64,000 nucleotides of DNA, taken from the NCBI GenBank assembly GCA_037176885.1, contig JAWWNJ010000034.1, positions 1,116,001-1,180,000 on the forward strand, written 5' to 3'. The DNA comes from Favolaschia claudopus. Taxonomy: Eukaryota; Basidiomycota; Agaricomycetes; Agaricales; Mycenaceae. Positions 32,344 to 44,629 of this stretch are shown here, in pieces; position 1 is the stretch's first letter, and each line of letters begins with the position of its first letter. The notes beneath the pieces are model-generated. The model was not told the DNA's origin and did no database searches. It was given only the letters and a program-made list of their open reading frames with translations. Made by a program: the position numbers and the translations under genes.

Positions 32344-35300
32344 ATGGACTCTTCCTCAAACCATCATCACCAAGCCACTACAAGCACTACACCGCACCAG
32401 CCAGAAGTTCGAACGAGCGCCAGAGTGAAGGCGGCAAAGCAGAAAGCAAAGGATAAGCCAGACGAGTCCGACGTTGCCTCCTCCTCCTCCGCGCAACCCC
32501 CATCCCGAGTGAAGTCCAAGCGTACAGCTAAATCCAAGGCGAGGGAGCCCATTGACACCGCTGCCACCGCTCCTCGTCCTGCTAAACGGTATCTAGTCGC
32601 TAATTGTCCGACTTTCCGATTCTAATGGCATTACATAGGACCCGTAGAAATCCCCCAGAAACCCCTCTCACGATCAACGAACCCGTTCGGGATCCCAAGG
32701 GAAAGAAACGCGCCGCCCCGGAGCCGACTTCAGACGAAGAAGACGCCGGCCCCTCCACCAAACGTCCCCGCACAAGCTCGTATTCTCTCCGCTCTAGCAC
32801 TTTGAAAGGTTCCACCGACATGCCCAGAAAGACACGGTGAGCTCGTTCCAGCTGCCACTTTCGTTCCCGAAATGCTGACCAATCGCTTAGCACTGCTGCT
32901 GCTGCGAAAGGCAAGGCTGCCGTGAAGAGCAAGTCCGCAATGGCCATCGCCAGCTCCTCCCGGATCGAAGACGAAGATACTGAAATGCCCGATGCCGAGT
33001 ATAACAAGGAAGAAGAAGCGCGGAATGAGGAGGGGCAACCGGAAGATGACGATGACGACGACGACGAAGAAGAAGACAATGGCGGAGACGGGGGAGAGAG
33101 TGCGAACCCCGGAAGCGCCCCCATTCCCGGCGGCCTCGACGAAACTACCGCTATGGCCATTTTCGGCGACTATCGTCAATTTGGGTCATATATGCTGTCC
33201 TTATCTTCGCGCCTCAAGACGATGCTGACCAACATCAAACCCACGGCGGATCCAACTACGAGGCTTGTCACGCTGCAGGAGCTCAGCGAGCTGCTCAGCA
33301 TCAGCACGGAAGATACGCTTGCAGGGTCTTTCCAGGTCGAGCAATTTGTGCGAGAACTGGTCAAGATTCTCGGTGGCCGGGGGCAACGACGAAGATGAAG
33401 ATGAAGACGGGGATGAGGAGCCCCGGGAGCAGGACGAGGATGCCGCACTCGCTGCTGCACTCGCTATGAGTGGCGGTGGCTACCAAGGTGACGATAACCT
33501 AGAAGCTCAGGTCCTCGCCTGCAGGTGTCTTGCCAATCTAATGGAAGCCCTGCCTGGCGTTGCTCACACCGTCGTGTATCACGGGGCGATCCCTGTGCTG
33601 TGCAGCAAGCTGATTGAGATTTCGTACATCGATCTGGCGGAGCAGACTTTGAGTGTGCGTCCCTCACCCTTTGTGTCCTGTTTCCAAACCTGATGCGTGC
33701 TTAGACAATGGAAAAAATATCGGAAGAATTCCCGAGCTCGATTGTACGTGAGGGCGGCCTCTCAGCCCTCCTCAACTATCTCGACTTCTTCTCCATCGCC
33801 GTGCAGCGCACTGCTCTCCAAGCTGCATCAAACTGCTGCCGCAACGTCTCCCCAGAACACTCTGCCCAAATTCTCGGTGTATGGCCGATCATCCGCAACT
33901 GCCTCTCGTATTCGGACCAGCGGCTCGTCGAATTCGCATGCCTCTGCGTCATTCGGGTGATCGACTCTTACCACCGCTCTAGTGTCGAGAATCTCGAAGC
34001 CCTCGTCGACACCGCGCTTATTCGTGCAGTCAATATGCTGCTCCTCCCCGCCGGTGCACCCCTCGTTGCGACGAACACGTATACACTCCTCGTCCGGTCA
34101 CTTGCCACTGCCGCGCGCGCGAGCCCGAAAATCACACTTGCGTTGCTTGAGGCTGACATAGTTGATACGGTGTACCAGATCTTGACGGGTGTGTTGCCAC
34201 CTGCGGGGGATGCTTCAGCCGAGCAAGGAGATGCCAGCGGCGGTCAAGGATTGGGTGGCGGGCTTGCGGATATGACAGTCATGGAGAACCTTGCACATCG
34301 CCCGAAGGACCAAATCGAAGAGACGCTCAGTCTCATATCCGAGCTCATGCCTCCGCTACCCAAGGGTACGTTTTGACTTTGCTAAATTTCGATTGAAGAA
34401 GTATGCTAAAGGATCTGTTGTACAGATGGTGTCTTTGACCACAAGGGTTACACGGAGAAGTCGCTTGCTCGTATGGTCAAGGCGAAAGCGAAGGCGGAGC
34501 GAGCGGCAGCGCGCCAGGCCACACATGCATCGCTAGCTGCCGCCATGCTGATCGCTGATCCAACTCCGAAGGCGTCAACGTCCGCCGCGGCTGCCCCGGC
34601 GGACGATAATGCCTCGATTGAGACGGCAGTTGCCGAGCCAGAGGACGGTGCCACGGGCAGCACTCCCGCACCTGACCGTTTCGAGCTGCTGAGGTCGAAG
34701 CCGGAGGTCGTTGGGCGTTTCATGGATTTGACAGTTCCGATCCTCATTGATGTTTATGCGGCGAGCGTTATCACGCCTGTACGGGTCAAGACCCTCACAG
34801 GTCTCCTCAAGGCGGTCAGTTTCCTCGATGCGGATGGTCTGAAGCGCGTCTTGACGGTGTGTCTCTTTCGATGATTTCTTCTCATTTATTGACTTCTGCG
34901 TTTGTGCAGTTCGTTCCCGTAGCGAGCTTCGCCTCGTCTATCCTCTCGTCGAAAGATCATCCATCGCTCGTCATTGGCGCACTCCAGCTCGTCGACCTTC
35001 TCATGACCAAGGTCCCAACACTATACAAACCTGCCTTCAGGCGCGAGGGTGTGTTCCATGAGATCGAGACGTTATCTGGGCGGAATATCGTTTCTCCGGT
35101 CAAACCCTCCAAGGAGAAGGAGGCGTCCTCCTCTAAAGACAAGGAGAAAGAGAAGGAGAAGGAGAAAGAAACCTCCGAATCTCCAACTCCCTCCGACGCT
35201 GCAGACATCCCGCCTCCTCCTGCAGCAGCAGCAGCAGCCTCCGGCAGCGCCAGTGCATCGTCTATACCGGGATTCAAGAAACTCACATCATTATCACTTG

Positions 35301-38300
35301 AGCCCGAGGATGCTATCACCTTACGTGCACGGGTCATCCAATTCAGGTTCCTTTCTGGCGATGACACGGCCGCTGGGGACGGCTCGTTCGGCGCGTTGCA
35401 GAGGCTCGTGAAAACCATTAGTAAGGATGGGTCGGAGAAGGAGGCGACGGAGGCGTTGAGGGAGATGGCTGCGTTGTTTGGGTCGCCGCATTCGTCCGTG
35501 TCGAGCTTTGAGCTGTTGCAGAGCGGGGCAGTCGATGGGTTGTTGCAGTTTGCCACTGATGGGAATCGTACATGTGAGCTGCTGTCCTCTTTTTCTTTAC
35601 GTTGAGCAAACTTCTGACGCATGCGCATGCGGGATAGTGAGTTTGGCGAAGCGGAAAGAACTGTTGCTTGACGCTTTTGCTGGACGGGCGGACCAAGGCG
35701 GTAAATGGGTGCTCCATCACCTTTCGCGACATTTGTAAAGCAGCTGCAAGAGAGCCTTACGCGTATGGAGTCGTTCGATGTTATCACTGTTGCTCAGGGT
35801 TAACCGATGGTAAGATCGCTCTGCATTCGCCGTCCCTCATGCTAACTCTTTATATCGTACTCGTAGATTCAAAACGTAGTTCACCTTCGCTCTTGGCTAG
35901 ACAGCTCCGCATCCGCTTGGTCGCCGGCGACGAGTCTGACATTCCGCGAAATTTGCATAACATCGTTGTATCCATTCACGCGATCGCCACCTTCCAAGCT
36001 CTACACGACTACCTTCGACCCCGTGTCGCAGGGCTGCTCGGAGGCGGTTCACGCTTGTCGGGTATGCTTGCTGCCTTGGCCGCGTCTGGGTTTTCTGGCC
36101 TCCCCACTCCAAGCGACGCTGCACCCTCACAACCTTCATCTGCACCCCCTACGGCAGCAGAAAGTAGTTCCGCCGGCGCTGCAGCCTCGGGATCGACCAT
36201 CACGCGCCGGAGGAGTCAGCGTCTCAGTGCCAAGAATGCAACTGCAGCTGAAACTGAAGCTGAAGAGCCGGCACCGGCGTCTTCGTCGACATCTGCCTCA
36301 ACGTCCGACCCACCTCCTGCTGCTGAGCTGAGCTCTGATGCCGTCGCTGAGCCGCCGACTATCGTTGAGGACGCTCCGCCTCCAAGCAATACTGTTGACT
36401 CTGAGATGGCTGCTGATTTCACTGATGATGACGAGGTTGATGCTGAGGTGTTTGACGATGAAGTGGACCCCGATAGCTCTATTGCGGATAAAACTGTGAC
36501 GTTGTCCGTCGCCGAAGGTGCGTCGAGTCTCTCTGGTTCTTTACGGTTGCTTACATGTTCCCAGATGGTTCCAAGGTCGAAGCCCAAACGCCCGACGGAA
36601 CGCGAGTAGCAACACCGAGTCTCAAAGATGGCCAACCTTCACCCTTACCGCGTGCGCCCGCAACACGCGTGTCTTATGCATCCGCCCTGAAAGCAAAGCC
36701 AACTGATTGGCACCTTGAATTCTCGATGGACGACCAAGTCTTGCCTCTTGATCTGACTATTATGGAGCTATGCATCAACACGAGATGAGGAAAAAGACCG
36801 GCGCGTTGCCTCCCAATCTCATTTGGCAAGGCGTGTATACGGTCAAGTTCAAGAAGGTTCCGGGGCCGCTCCCCTCCACTGATGGTATGTTCATCAAAAA
36901 TCTCGTCAAGACCGCTCTGATTCTCTATTCGCTAGCTCGTCAAGAAAACGGAGAAGGCAGCTCGAAGAGTCGGTCACCTAGTCCAACGCTCTCGTCGTTA
37001 CCTGAGGATGCTTCTCATGCCAAAATATTGCGTCTACTACGGGTGTTGCACCAACTCAATACACTTGAAACGGAGCGCTCGGTCTTCATTGGCGAGAAAC
37101 GAACTCTTCCGGAGTCGGCGTTTGTGAACAATAAGCTCACCGCAAAGCTCACGCGACAGTTGGAAGAGCCGATGATCGTCGCAAGGCAAGCATTTCTGTC
37201 CGATTTTCCCAAACGCAATCTCATCTTGATTGCAGTTCATGCTTACCGGACTGGGCGCTGGATCTTCCTCAGCACTTCCCTTTCCTATTCCCTTTCGCAA
37301 CACGATACAACTTCCTCCAGTCAACGTCCTTCGGATACGCCCGTCTAATCCTCAAGTGGCAAAGCCAACAGGCTCGTGCCCAAGACACCTCGAGGCGGGA
37401 TGAAGGTATTGGGTTCCTCGGACGTCTGCAACGCCAGAAAGTCCGCATTTCTCGCAAGCACATATTGGAATCTGCGGTGAAGGTCTTTGAGTTATACGGC
37501 TCCTCTTCGTCGGTACTCGAGGTCGAATACTTCGAGGAAGTAGGAACGGGTTTAGGTCCGACGCTCGAGTTCTACTCGCTGGTATCGAAGGAGTTTGCAC
37601 GGAAAGATCTCAAGATATGGCGCGACGCTGATGCGGCGGGCACGAGCCCATATGTCGATCATCCTAGCGGCCTTTATCCTGCCCCTATAAGCTCGGAGGA
37701 CATTGCGAGTGACGGTGGACAGTGAGTTCTTCGTCGATTTGCCCTTCATTGGTCTCATACTACTCAGGAAACGAACACATGTCTTCCGCGTGATTGGTCA
37801 ATTCGTGGCTAAAGCTATGCTTGATTCACGCATTATCGATTTGTCGTTGAACAAGATCTTCCTCAAGATCGTTCTCGGCGAGGAGGTTCCGCTAACCATC
37901 GCGACGCTCAAGGTTCATTTCTTTCACTTGGACCTGCTAATCGAATGCTCACCACGATGCAGCTTGTCGACGTGTCTATGGCTAACTCGCTTGACAAGAT
38001 TCAGAGCATCGTTGCCTCCCGGGCTCAGGCTGAGAACGACAAGGTACGCGCTGTCGAAATAATGCATGATCCAGCCTCCTGATGTACTACAGTTGAAGCG
38101 CAAGGTGGCCATGCTGGAGACCGTCAGCATCGACGACCTGGCACTTGACTTCACCATACCTGGGTACGACATTGAGCTCCGAGTAAGCTTGTTTTCGTCT
38201 TTTGCCTGACGCAGCTGACGATATCTACCCAGCCCGGCGGTCGTGATATTGCGGTGACAGCGGACAATGTCGACGAATACATCCACGAGGTGCTGAATGC

Positions 38301-38844
38301 TATCATTGGTCAAGGAGCACGTCTGCAAGCGAAGGCGTTCCGCGAAGGCTTCTCCAAGGTGTTCCCGATAACCGACCTACAGGCCTTCTCCGCTGATGAG
38401 CTCGTGCTACTCTTCGGAAATTCTGACGAGGACTGGAGTACTGAGAGTGCGGTCTTCCTTCCCTCACCAGTTGCATGTTGCTGACGACTTCTTGCAGCTC
38501 TCAGTGAGGCGGTCAAAGCTGACCATGGCTTCAACGGCGAAAGCCGCGCGATCCGCGACCTCGTCGAGCTTCTCGCTGCGTACGATGCCCAAACGCGGCG
38601 CACGTTCCTCCAATTCGTCACTGGAAGCCCGAAGTTGCCTATTGGGGGCTTCCGTGGGCTGAACCCGCCACTGACGGTTGTGCGCAAACCACATGAGGCG
38701 CCTCTTTCCGCAGACGACTATCTCCCAAGCGTGATGACATGTGTCAACTACTTGAAGCTGCCGGAGTACAGTTCGAGAGCTGTGATGCGCGAGAAGTTGG
38801 GCGTCGCGATGCAGGAGGGTATGGGCAGCTTCCATTTGTCGTAG
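32344..38844 (+). CDS. ufd4: HECT-type E3 ubiquitin ligase UFD4/TRIP12
   Basis: Ubiquitin-fusion-degradation E3 ligase. Start MDSSSNHHH at 32344, then a basic and acidic disordered N-terminus. ARM-repeat region from about 33140 includes [60 protein letters not shown] and [21 protein letters not shown] Ser/Pro-rich linker precedes the HECT domain ([59 protein letters not shown]). The catalytic Cys is in [15 protein letters not shown] (codon 38740-38742), and the protein ends EGMGSFHLS. Three places need a one-base change to keep the family frame: a G run at 33379-33383, about 35690-35706, and about 36755-36765. One intron (37186-37235) is GC-AG. Gene identity is certain; integrity as read is not. 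Confidence 0.93.
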
Positions 38845-39308
38845 GGAAGCAAGACGAAGAGAATTAATTACATGCGCGCGTGGGCGACGCAGAGTTGTGA
38901 TCAAACATTTGGACTACCTACTAGCTACCTATTCCTGCTTTCCAATTACCTCTGTCTATACATAGCTTTCATTCTCTTTTTGTTTCAGTTTAGAACAGGA
39001 TAGGTCTGCTAGAATCGATCCATTTTTTTTTTGCAAATCGCGGGACCAGAAGGAAATTCAAGTTGCCTGACAACAAGCGCACTTTGAATCGACGCCGTTC
39101 TTGAGCGCTTGAGCCCTCAAGCGGGGAAATCTCCTGAATTGTCCAACCGGCATCGTCAGAGCAAGCGTCAGGGAAGAGTTAGTACCGCCGAAACCTAGTC
39201 TAGGGTTAGGGTCGACATGGTACGTACCTTTTAATTGTGGCTGTCACCCACATGGAGATACGGAACCTGTACTGGCTCTTTTCGGCGCCAAACTCCAAGA
39301 ATAATAAG
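38845..39308. other. UFD4 3' flank and short intergenic region
   Basis: AT-rich stretch with a run of nine T near 39030, following the UFD4 stop. It probably contains the 3' UTR and polyadenylation region. A single GGGTTAGGG-like hexamer near 39205 is too short to be a telomeric remnant. Confidence 0.4.
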
Positions 39309-40453
39309 ATGGCTGCCCCGTGGGTCCTCTCTGTCTCCTCCCATATCTCCCCACCATATTCCCTCCAAGAACGCAATGTATGGCCAGGAGCCTTTGAGCG
39401 GTCTTGAGGTGCGCTACGCGAAGCTTCAGCTTGTGCTCTTGGATTGACTCAAATTTCTTTATTGTCTTTCTTTGTTGTAGGGCGTATCCAAACTTCCCGA
39501 TATTACTCTCGATCCCCCGTCCGACGAACAAGGGCGGTGGGTAGCTTGGCCTTGGATCGATAGCACGTCGCTCGCCATTGGCGACTTTGACCTGTCGTGC
39601 CTCGAGGCTCTCGACGAACAGCTTCTCACACAGCCTGTGCAGTCTTTCGCTGACACTTGCTGGGATGCAGCTGTTCAGTCCCGACGTGCTTCGGTGGTAG
39701 ACGTGACGCCACCAGATGGCGAACACGGTTGCTTAACTCGCCAAGTGCATTGGGCAGAAGGTGAAGTGGCCCAATTTAAGGAGGGAGTAAAGCCAATCGT
39801 CGTCTCCACGTACGCTCGGGGAGACTGGACAGAAAACTTGTCTCAAGGGGAACCTGGGTCCGACTCCGAGTCTGCAGCCGATAAGCTTGAGCCCATCCGC
39901 AGGAATCGCCTTGGAATTCCCGATCTCCCTCATGTAAGCTGACCTCTTACTTCTGGTCAGAATTCTCTAACTGGAAGGTCCTCATTGCAGCCCGCCTCCC
40001 CTCCACCATATCCAACCCGTGACATCTTCGAGGTCCATGCCACGACAGCCGAAGAAGCCTTCGTTTTACGACTTGACCTAGATATGAGCCTCCTCGCGGC
40101 CACCCCCAAACCCCAGCGAATCCATTGGCTCCTTCCCTTCTCCGCCTACAAAATCAAAACCACCGTCCCGCCGGCGGCGGTTTTTCGCGGCGTATTTCCC
40201 GCGTGTATCCATGAAGTAATTGAAATTGAATTCCCTCGGGTACGCATCTTTTCTTTGCGCGCGCAAGAACATGAACTCATGGTCTCCGTATTATCCAGGC
40301 AGGGCAACGAAACGAACGATTCACGACGACCTGTACAACAACACACGCACTCTACATAATTCGTTCATTGACTGCTATCACCGCACAAACTATACTGGAT
40401 CCACCTACAGCATCTCTCCCATCTGGCCCGTCCAAGCGCCGCCTGTCGTGTAG
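39309..40453 (+). CDS. Hypothetical protein
   Basis: Proposed start MAAPWVLSVSSHISPPYSLQ at 39309, spliced (acceptor TTTGTTGTAG at 39480) to GVSKLPDITLDPPSDEQGRW and WPWIDSTSLAIGDFDLSCLE. A further exon from about 39990 encodes PPYPTRDIFEVHATTAEEAF and a Pro-rich stretch (PKPQRIHWLLPFSAYKIKT). The last exon is ambiguous: different acceptors near 40300 give stops at 40359, 40453 or 40571. I recognise no domain, transmembrane segment or signal peptide. The consistent open frame of about 470 nt from 39480 is the main support. Confidence 0.45.
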
Positions 40454-40571
40454 AAATCATACGTCGCTCATTATTAAAATCATGGAACACCAAGTAATTG
40501 TTATTCGCTGCGGGTGCCGTCAGAGGCAGCGGACTCATCGCGCTGTTGTACCACTTACTTTACCTTGTTGA

Positions 40572-41514
40572 ATTGGCGAAGGAATGGAAAGGATTTTCTG
40601 ATGACTCGGACGTGGTTCTGAATCTTTTCTTGTGTCGATCCACCACTTCATCTCGGTGTTTAGGATGGACAGCTGGAGCACAGGCGGAGAAGGCGCAATC
40701 TGGCTTCTCCAAGCCGGGTGTGTTTCAGATCTTTTGACGTCTACTATCACCTCAGTACTATAGTACTAGTGCTATGTGCTCAGGTCAACGCATAGCACTC
40801 AGGCTCGCCCGTCGGAGATCAGCTACAAGCGCTATGTGACTGTCTTGCAAAACAATCAACCCAAATTGGATCTCTGTTGGCTCTTCTTTGTCTCCCAGAG
40901 GCAGAATACTTAGACCAATCTTCAGTCGTTACTCAGAATCCTTGATCTCATAATATCTAACGGAGCCGTAGCGCGCGACTCGGAAGTTGGCTCCCGTCCT
41001 GAATTTCGTCTGCTCCCTCTGCTTCAGGAGGACTAGCTCTTCCCCCGTCTAAAGTTCGATAGACGCAACTTTGACTCCGAGTCGTCCTTTCCAAAATCTA
41101 GATTTATCCGTTAAACAGTGGCATTGTTACAGTGCCGTCTTCAACTTCGCTGCAACTTCGCAGTCTTGTTCGTCGTCAGTGGTTAGTCGTAATTCCCTCT
41201 CAGCCCTGAGAGACGAATGGATCAATTTTTGACAGCGACGGGGTGGTAGATGATACAACGTGAACACAATTGTGTGTCGGTACCACGGTAGGTGCTTGTT
41301 CTGTCCAAGAACCTCCACAGTCACTCCAATCGGCTTTATTCGGCCGAAAACGGGTCCAATCTCTTCCTTTTGCCGACCATTCACGGGAATCTACCTCGAA
41401 AAAGCGAACTAAACAAGCGATGGCTGACGCATCCACGACCATCGAGTCATTTCCCCTACGCTCAAGAAGTCGTCTGAGTGTAGTGGTGGCTCCCAGAGTC
41501 CTGTTCCCTGACCC
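40572..41514. other. Intergenic, no gene seen
   Basis: About 940 bp before the MFS transporter with only short, overlapping frames on both strands and no recognisable motif. Presumed promoter region of the gene starting at 41515. Confidence 0.4.
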
Positions 41515-43997
41515 ATGTCCTCCCCTGCAAAGTCTGACCTTGCTGTTGCTTCCCTCGAGTACAAGGACAAGCCCAAATCCCACGGGGCGGGTTTCAGGGA
41601 TAGCGAGGACGCGGTCGATCTCCCGCATAACAAGTAGGTCTATTAGTAACAGACCGTCGCGTCAAAATGCTGAAACCCGTCCAGCATGTACGTTGTAATG
41701 ACGGGCCTCGCGATCACGATCTTTCTTGCCAGCCTCGACGCGACGATAGTGACGACTGCACTGCCGACTATCACTGCAGAACTGCATGGAACCGCCAGCG
41801 ATTATAGCTGGACGGGCGTTTCGTATGTGCGCACGTTTCTTTCCGCGCGGCGCGCCGCCTGTTCGTGCGAATTCTCATTTTTACAGATGCTATGCTCAGG
41901 TGCTTTCATTCCGCTGTGGGGAAAGCTGAGCGACGTAGTTGGACGTAAAGTGAATGAACATTTTCGCACCTTGGAATTTGCCTTACAATTGACCCAGGTC
42001 GTTCTCTATCCTTGCATAGCCCTTTTCCTGCTTGGTTCGGGTTTATGCGGCGCCGCCACAGTGCGTCGCTGTATCTGAGTCCCTGTCTGCATATTCACTT
42101 TTCGTTTTCCAGTCAATGCCGTTTCTCATCGGTTGCCGAGCAATTCAAGGCGTCGGTGGCGGAGGTGTCAGTCAGTATCTCTCCTTGCGTCCCCGATTAC
42201 CCTCTAATTCTCCTGCCTTAGTCGTCATGGTCCAGGTGGTTTTGTCCGATATCGTGAGTCTCCGTGACCGCGGAAAATATTCCTCTGCTATTGGAGGATG
42301 CTGGGGTATACATTCTCCAATTTGTCGATCGTCAAGCATGCTCATCCAATCATACAAATAGGCATAGCGAGCGTGAGTTGCCTCTATTTCTGTTGCGACG
42401 GTCTGAATCGAATCAAGGCCCACGAATAGGTCTTGGGTCCCTTACTCGGGGGAATTGTAACCGAGCGCGCGTCTTGGAGGTGGTGGTGCGTCCCACTATC
42501 TAGATAGATCATCATGTTTTTGAGCTGATGAATCGAGGAAGCTTTTGGCTCAATCTTCCTACCGGTGGAGTTGCGGCCATCATACTACTCTTTGTCAATG
42601 TGAACCCTGTGCGAAAGATGACCCTCTCCGAGTTTCTGGAGAAATTCGACTTTTGGGGCCTGTGCGTGAACAGTACTAGCTATACGGAATGATCCAACCT
42701 TTTTGTAGATTTCTCCTCATGGCTGGAACCGGAACGCTACTCGCAGGTTTCTCCATTGCTGCGGATAGTGGTTGTGCGTACCAGATGTCATGCTTATTCA
42801 GTCCGTATAGTGACAATCGCACAGGGAGCGACCCCGCCACTATTGCTCTCATAGTCGTTGGTCCCGTTATGCTAGCTGCTGCCGCTGTAGTGGAGTCAAA
42901 GACCACTCGCATGGCTATCATCCCACCTAGATTGCTCAAAACACGAACGACACTAGCTCTATTTGGCCTCGATTTTTTCCATGGCATTGCTTTCATGTGT
43001 ATTATAGATTTCGCTACGACCAGGGAATCCTACTCACTATAGCCTACAGGTACCTCTTTCTATCTGCCCGTGCTCTTCCAGGGGGTTAATGGCGATAGCG
43101 CGCTAATCAGTGGCGTTAAAATGTTCCCCAACGCTTTGGGGGGCTCGTTCACGACCATCATCGTTGGCCCTATCATCACACTCACGAAAGTGACACGGCC
43201 GTACATTTGGACGGGTACGGTCTTGATGACAATCGGGGCAGGTCTCTTGATCTTGCTCAACGAGAGCTCTAATCTCGGCATGGAGATGGGCTTTACACTT
43301 ATTCAAGGCCTTGGGACTGGACTCGTACGCGAAAACACCATATGATATCTATGTGTGCTCATTGTTTCGCAGCTATTTCAGCCCCCTCTCATCTCTCTGC
43401 AGGCGGCGATGCCTTTGAAAGACATGGCCGCCTGTACCGGCGCGGTGAGTCAGAAAACTGCCGATTAGAGGGACTAACACCTCAGACTGATGCCGCCAGT
43501 TTTATCTCATTCGGTATGTTCGTGTATCACTACCAAGGCATCGATCATTTATATCCTTCTCTAGTACTCTCGGCACCACCATGGGCGTTTCGCTGGGAGG
43601 CGTGGCGTTCCAGTCTCAACTTGCTTCGCGTTTACGAGCTATCCCCGCTCTCGCGGGTACGCCAACGCTCATCAGCATCCTGCAAGGAAATTATAAGGAT
43701 ATTAAGCTCATTGATCCTCCCGAGCTGCGTCACGAAGTCATTGTCGCGTTGTCGCGCTCTATACGGACCATTTTTATCATGCTCACCCCGATATCTGTGG
43801 CAACGGTTCTGGTGGGTGTCGTTTGCTGCCTTGCGAGGGTCATACAGCCTGATGTGTTTGTTCAGTTTGCGCTTCTCATTCGGCATTACAGCTTGGAGCG
43901 TAATTTTGTGCAGCAGATTCGGGGGACGGAGGAGAGTCAGACACCGACTCAGGTAGAAGCTGTTGACGAGAAGATGGATACGATAGAAGCTAGATAG
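41515..43997 (+). CDS. MFS multidrug transporter (DHA2, 14-TM type)
   Basis: Proton-driven efflux permease of the plasma membrane. Start MSSPAKSDLAVASLEYKDKP at 41515; a short cytosolic leader is spliced to MYVVMTGLAITIFLASLDAT and IVTTALPTITAELHG (TM1 with the family-typical LDxTIV). Motif A-like GKLSDVVGRK follows TM2, then RAIQGVGGGGV, SDIVSLRDRGKYSSAIGG, VLGPLLGGIVTERASWRW, FWLNLPTGGVAAIILLFVNV, and later TM segments such as SIRTIFIMLTPISVATVLV, ending at 43997 in an acidic tail. About ten introns. The first TM1-TM2 junction (about 41810-41885) has no clean in-frame splice. Either a weak donor GTTTCG is used or a base is missing. Substrate unknown. Confidence 0.85.
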
Positions 43998-44045
43998 ACA
44001 GCGCGATATTCAGATGCTGTAGCTCGATACACGCTCAGAAGTATA

Positions 44046-44108
44046 GACATTTTACTACGTTGTAACGACATTTTACTACGTTGTAACGACATTTTACTAC
44101 GTTGTAAC
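44046..44108. repeat. Tandem repeat, three copies of a 21-bp unit
   Basis: The unit GACATTTTACTACGTTGTAA plus C repeats three times without mismatch (44046-44066, 44067-44087, 44088-44108). It lies about 50 bp after the MFS stop and about 110 bp before the F-box start, so it could sit in a 3' UTR or a promoter. Confidence 0.95.
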
Positions 44109-44214
44109 CGCTTTGACACCACTGGCATACAGCCTTTCATGCCGTACAGTGATTCCCCTTCTCTCTTCATCTCATCACCCTTTCGTATATGTAGCGCCTT
44201 TGAAAACTCGCAAA

Positions 44215-44629
44215 ATGAACGCACCGGAGGAGGCTGTCGGTCTCCTGCGACTCCCAGACGAACTTCTCCTTGAAATTCTCCAGTTACTGGAGGCCAACGA
44301 TCCAGGAGTTTTCGCTATCAGTACTTCTTGTCGGCGCTTGCACTTCATTGCCCTTCCCATCTACCTCTCGGGATATGGAATCACTGACGCTTCAGCGCTC
44401 CCCTCCGCAGACCTCGTCCTCGGTCCCGATGAATTGGAAGTGCTGGCCGCGCTCCAGACAGCACTCTTCATTCGCTCTGTGAAGTCTATATCATGTTCCT
44501 TTACTCTCAATACTGTACCAGCTTTTACGTCGTCAAAGATGGACAACTTCTTGAGGGGTCTCAGGAGACTTGGCGGCTTCCTGTCCAACCTGGAACGGGT
44601 CGACGAGATAACGCTCGACTTTACAGGTG
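44215..44629 (+). pseudogene. F-box protein C, 5' part (gene split by nested transposons)
   Basis: The N-terminal F-box (LLRLPDELLLEILQLLEAND, FAISTSCRRLHFIALP) starts at 44215 after AAAATG. The frame runs through SNLERVDEITLDF and is then interrupted at 44622 by inserted DNA. Reading on enters the transposon and stops at 44649 after a foreign APVTPT tail. The rest of the same gene resumes at 47618. As it stands this part would encode only about 144 residues with the F-box but without the Leu-rich substrate-binding part. Confidence 0.85.

Noticed and set aside
32600..33179. Long minus-strand Ser-rich frames opposite the UFD4 N-terminus
   Set aside because: They mirror acidic repeats of the plus-strand gene and have no motif or splice structure.
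34957..35787. Minus-strand frame of 276 codons
   Set aside because: It is antisense to the UFD4 ARM/linker region; composition follows the complementary coding strand.
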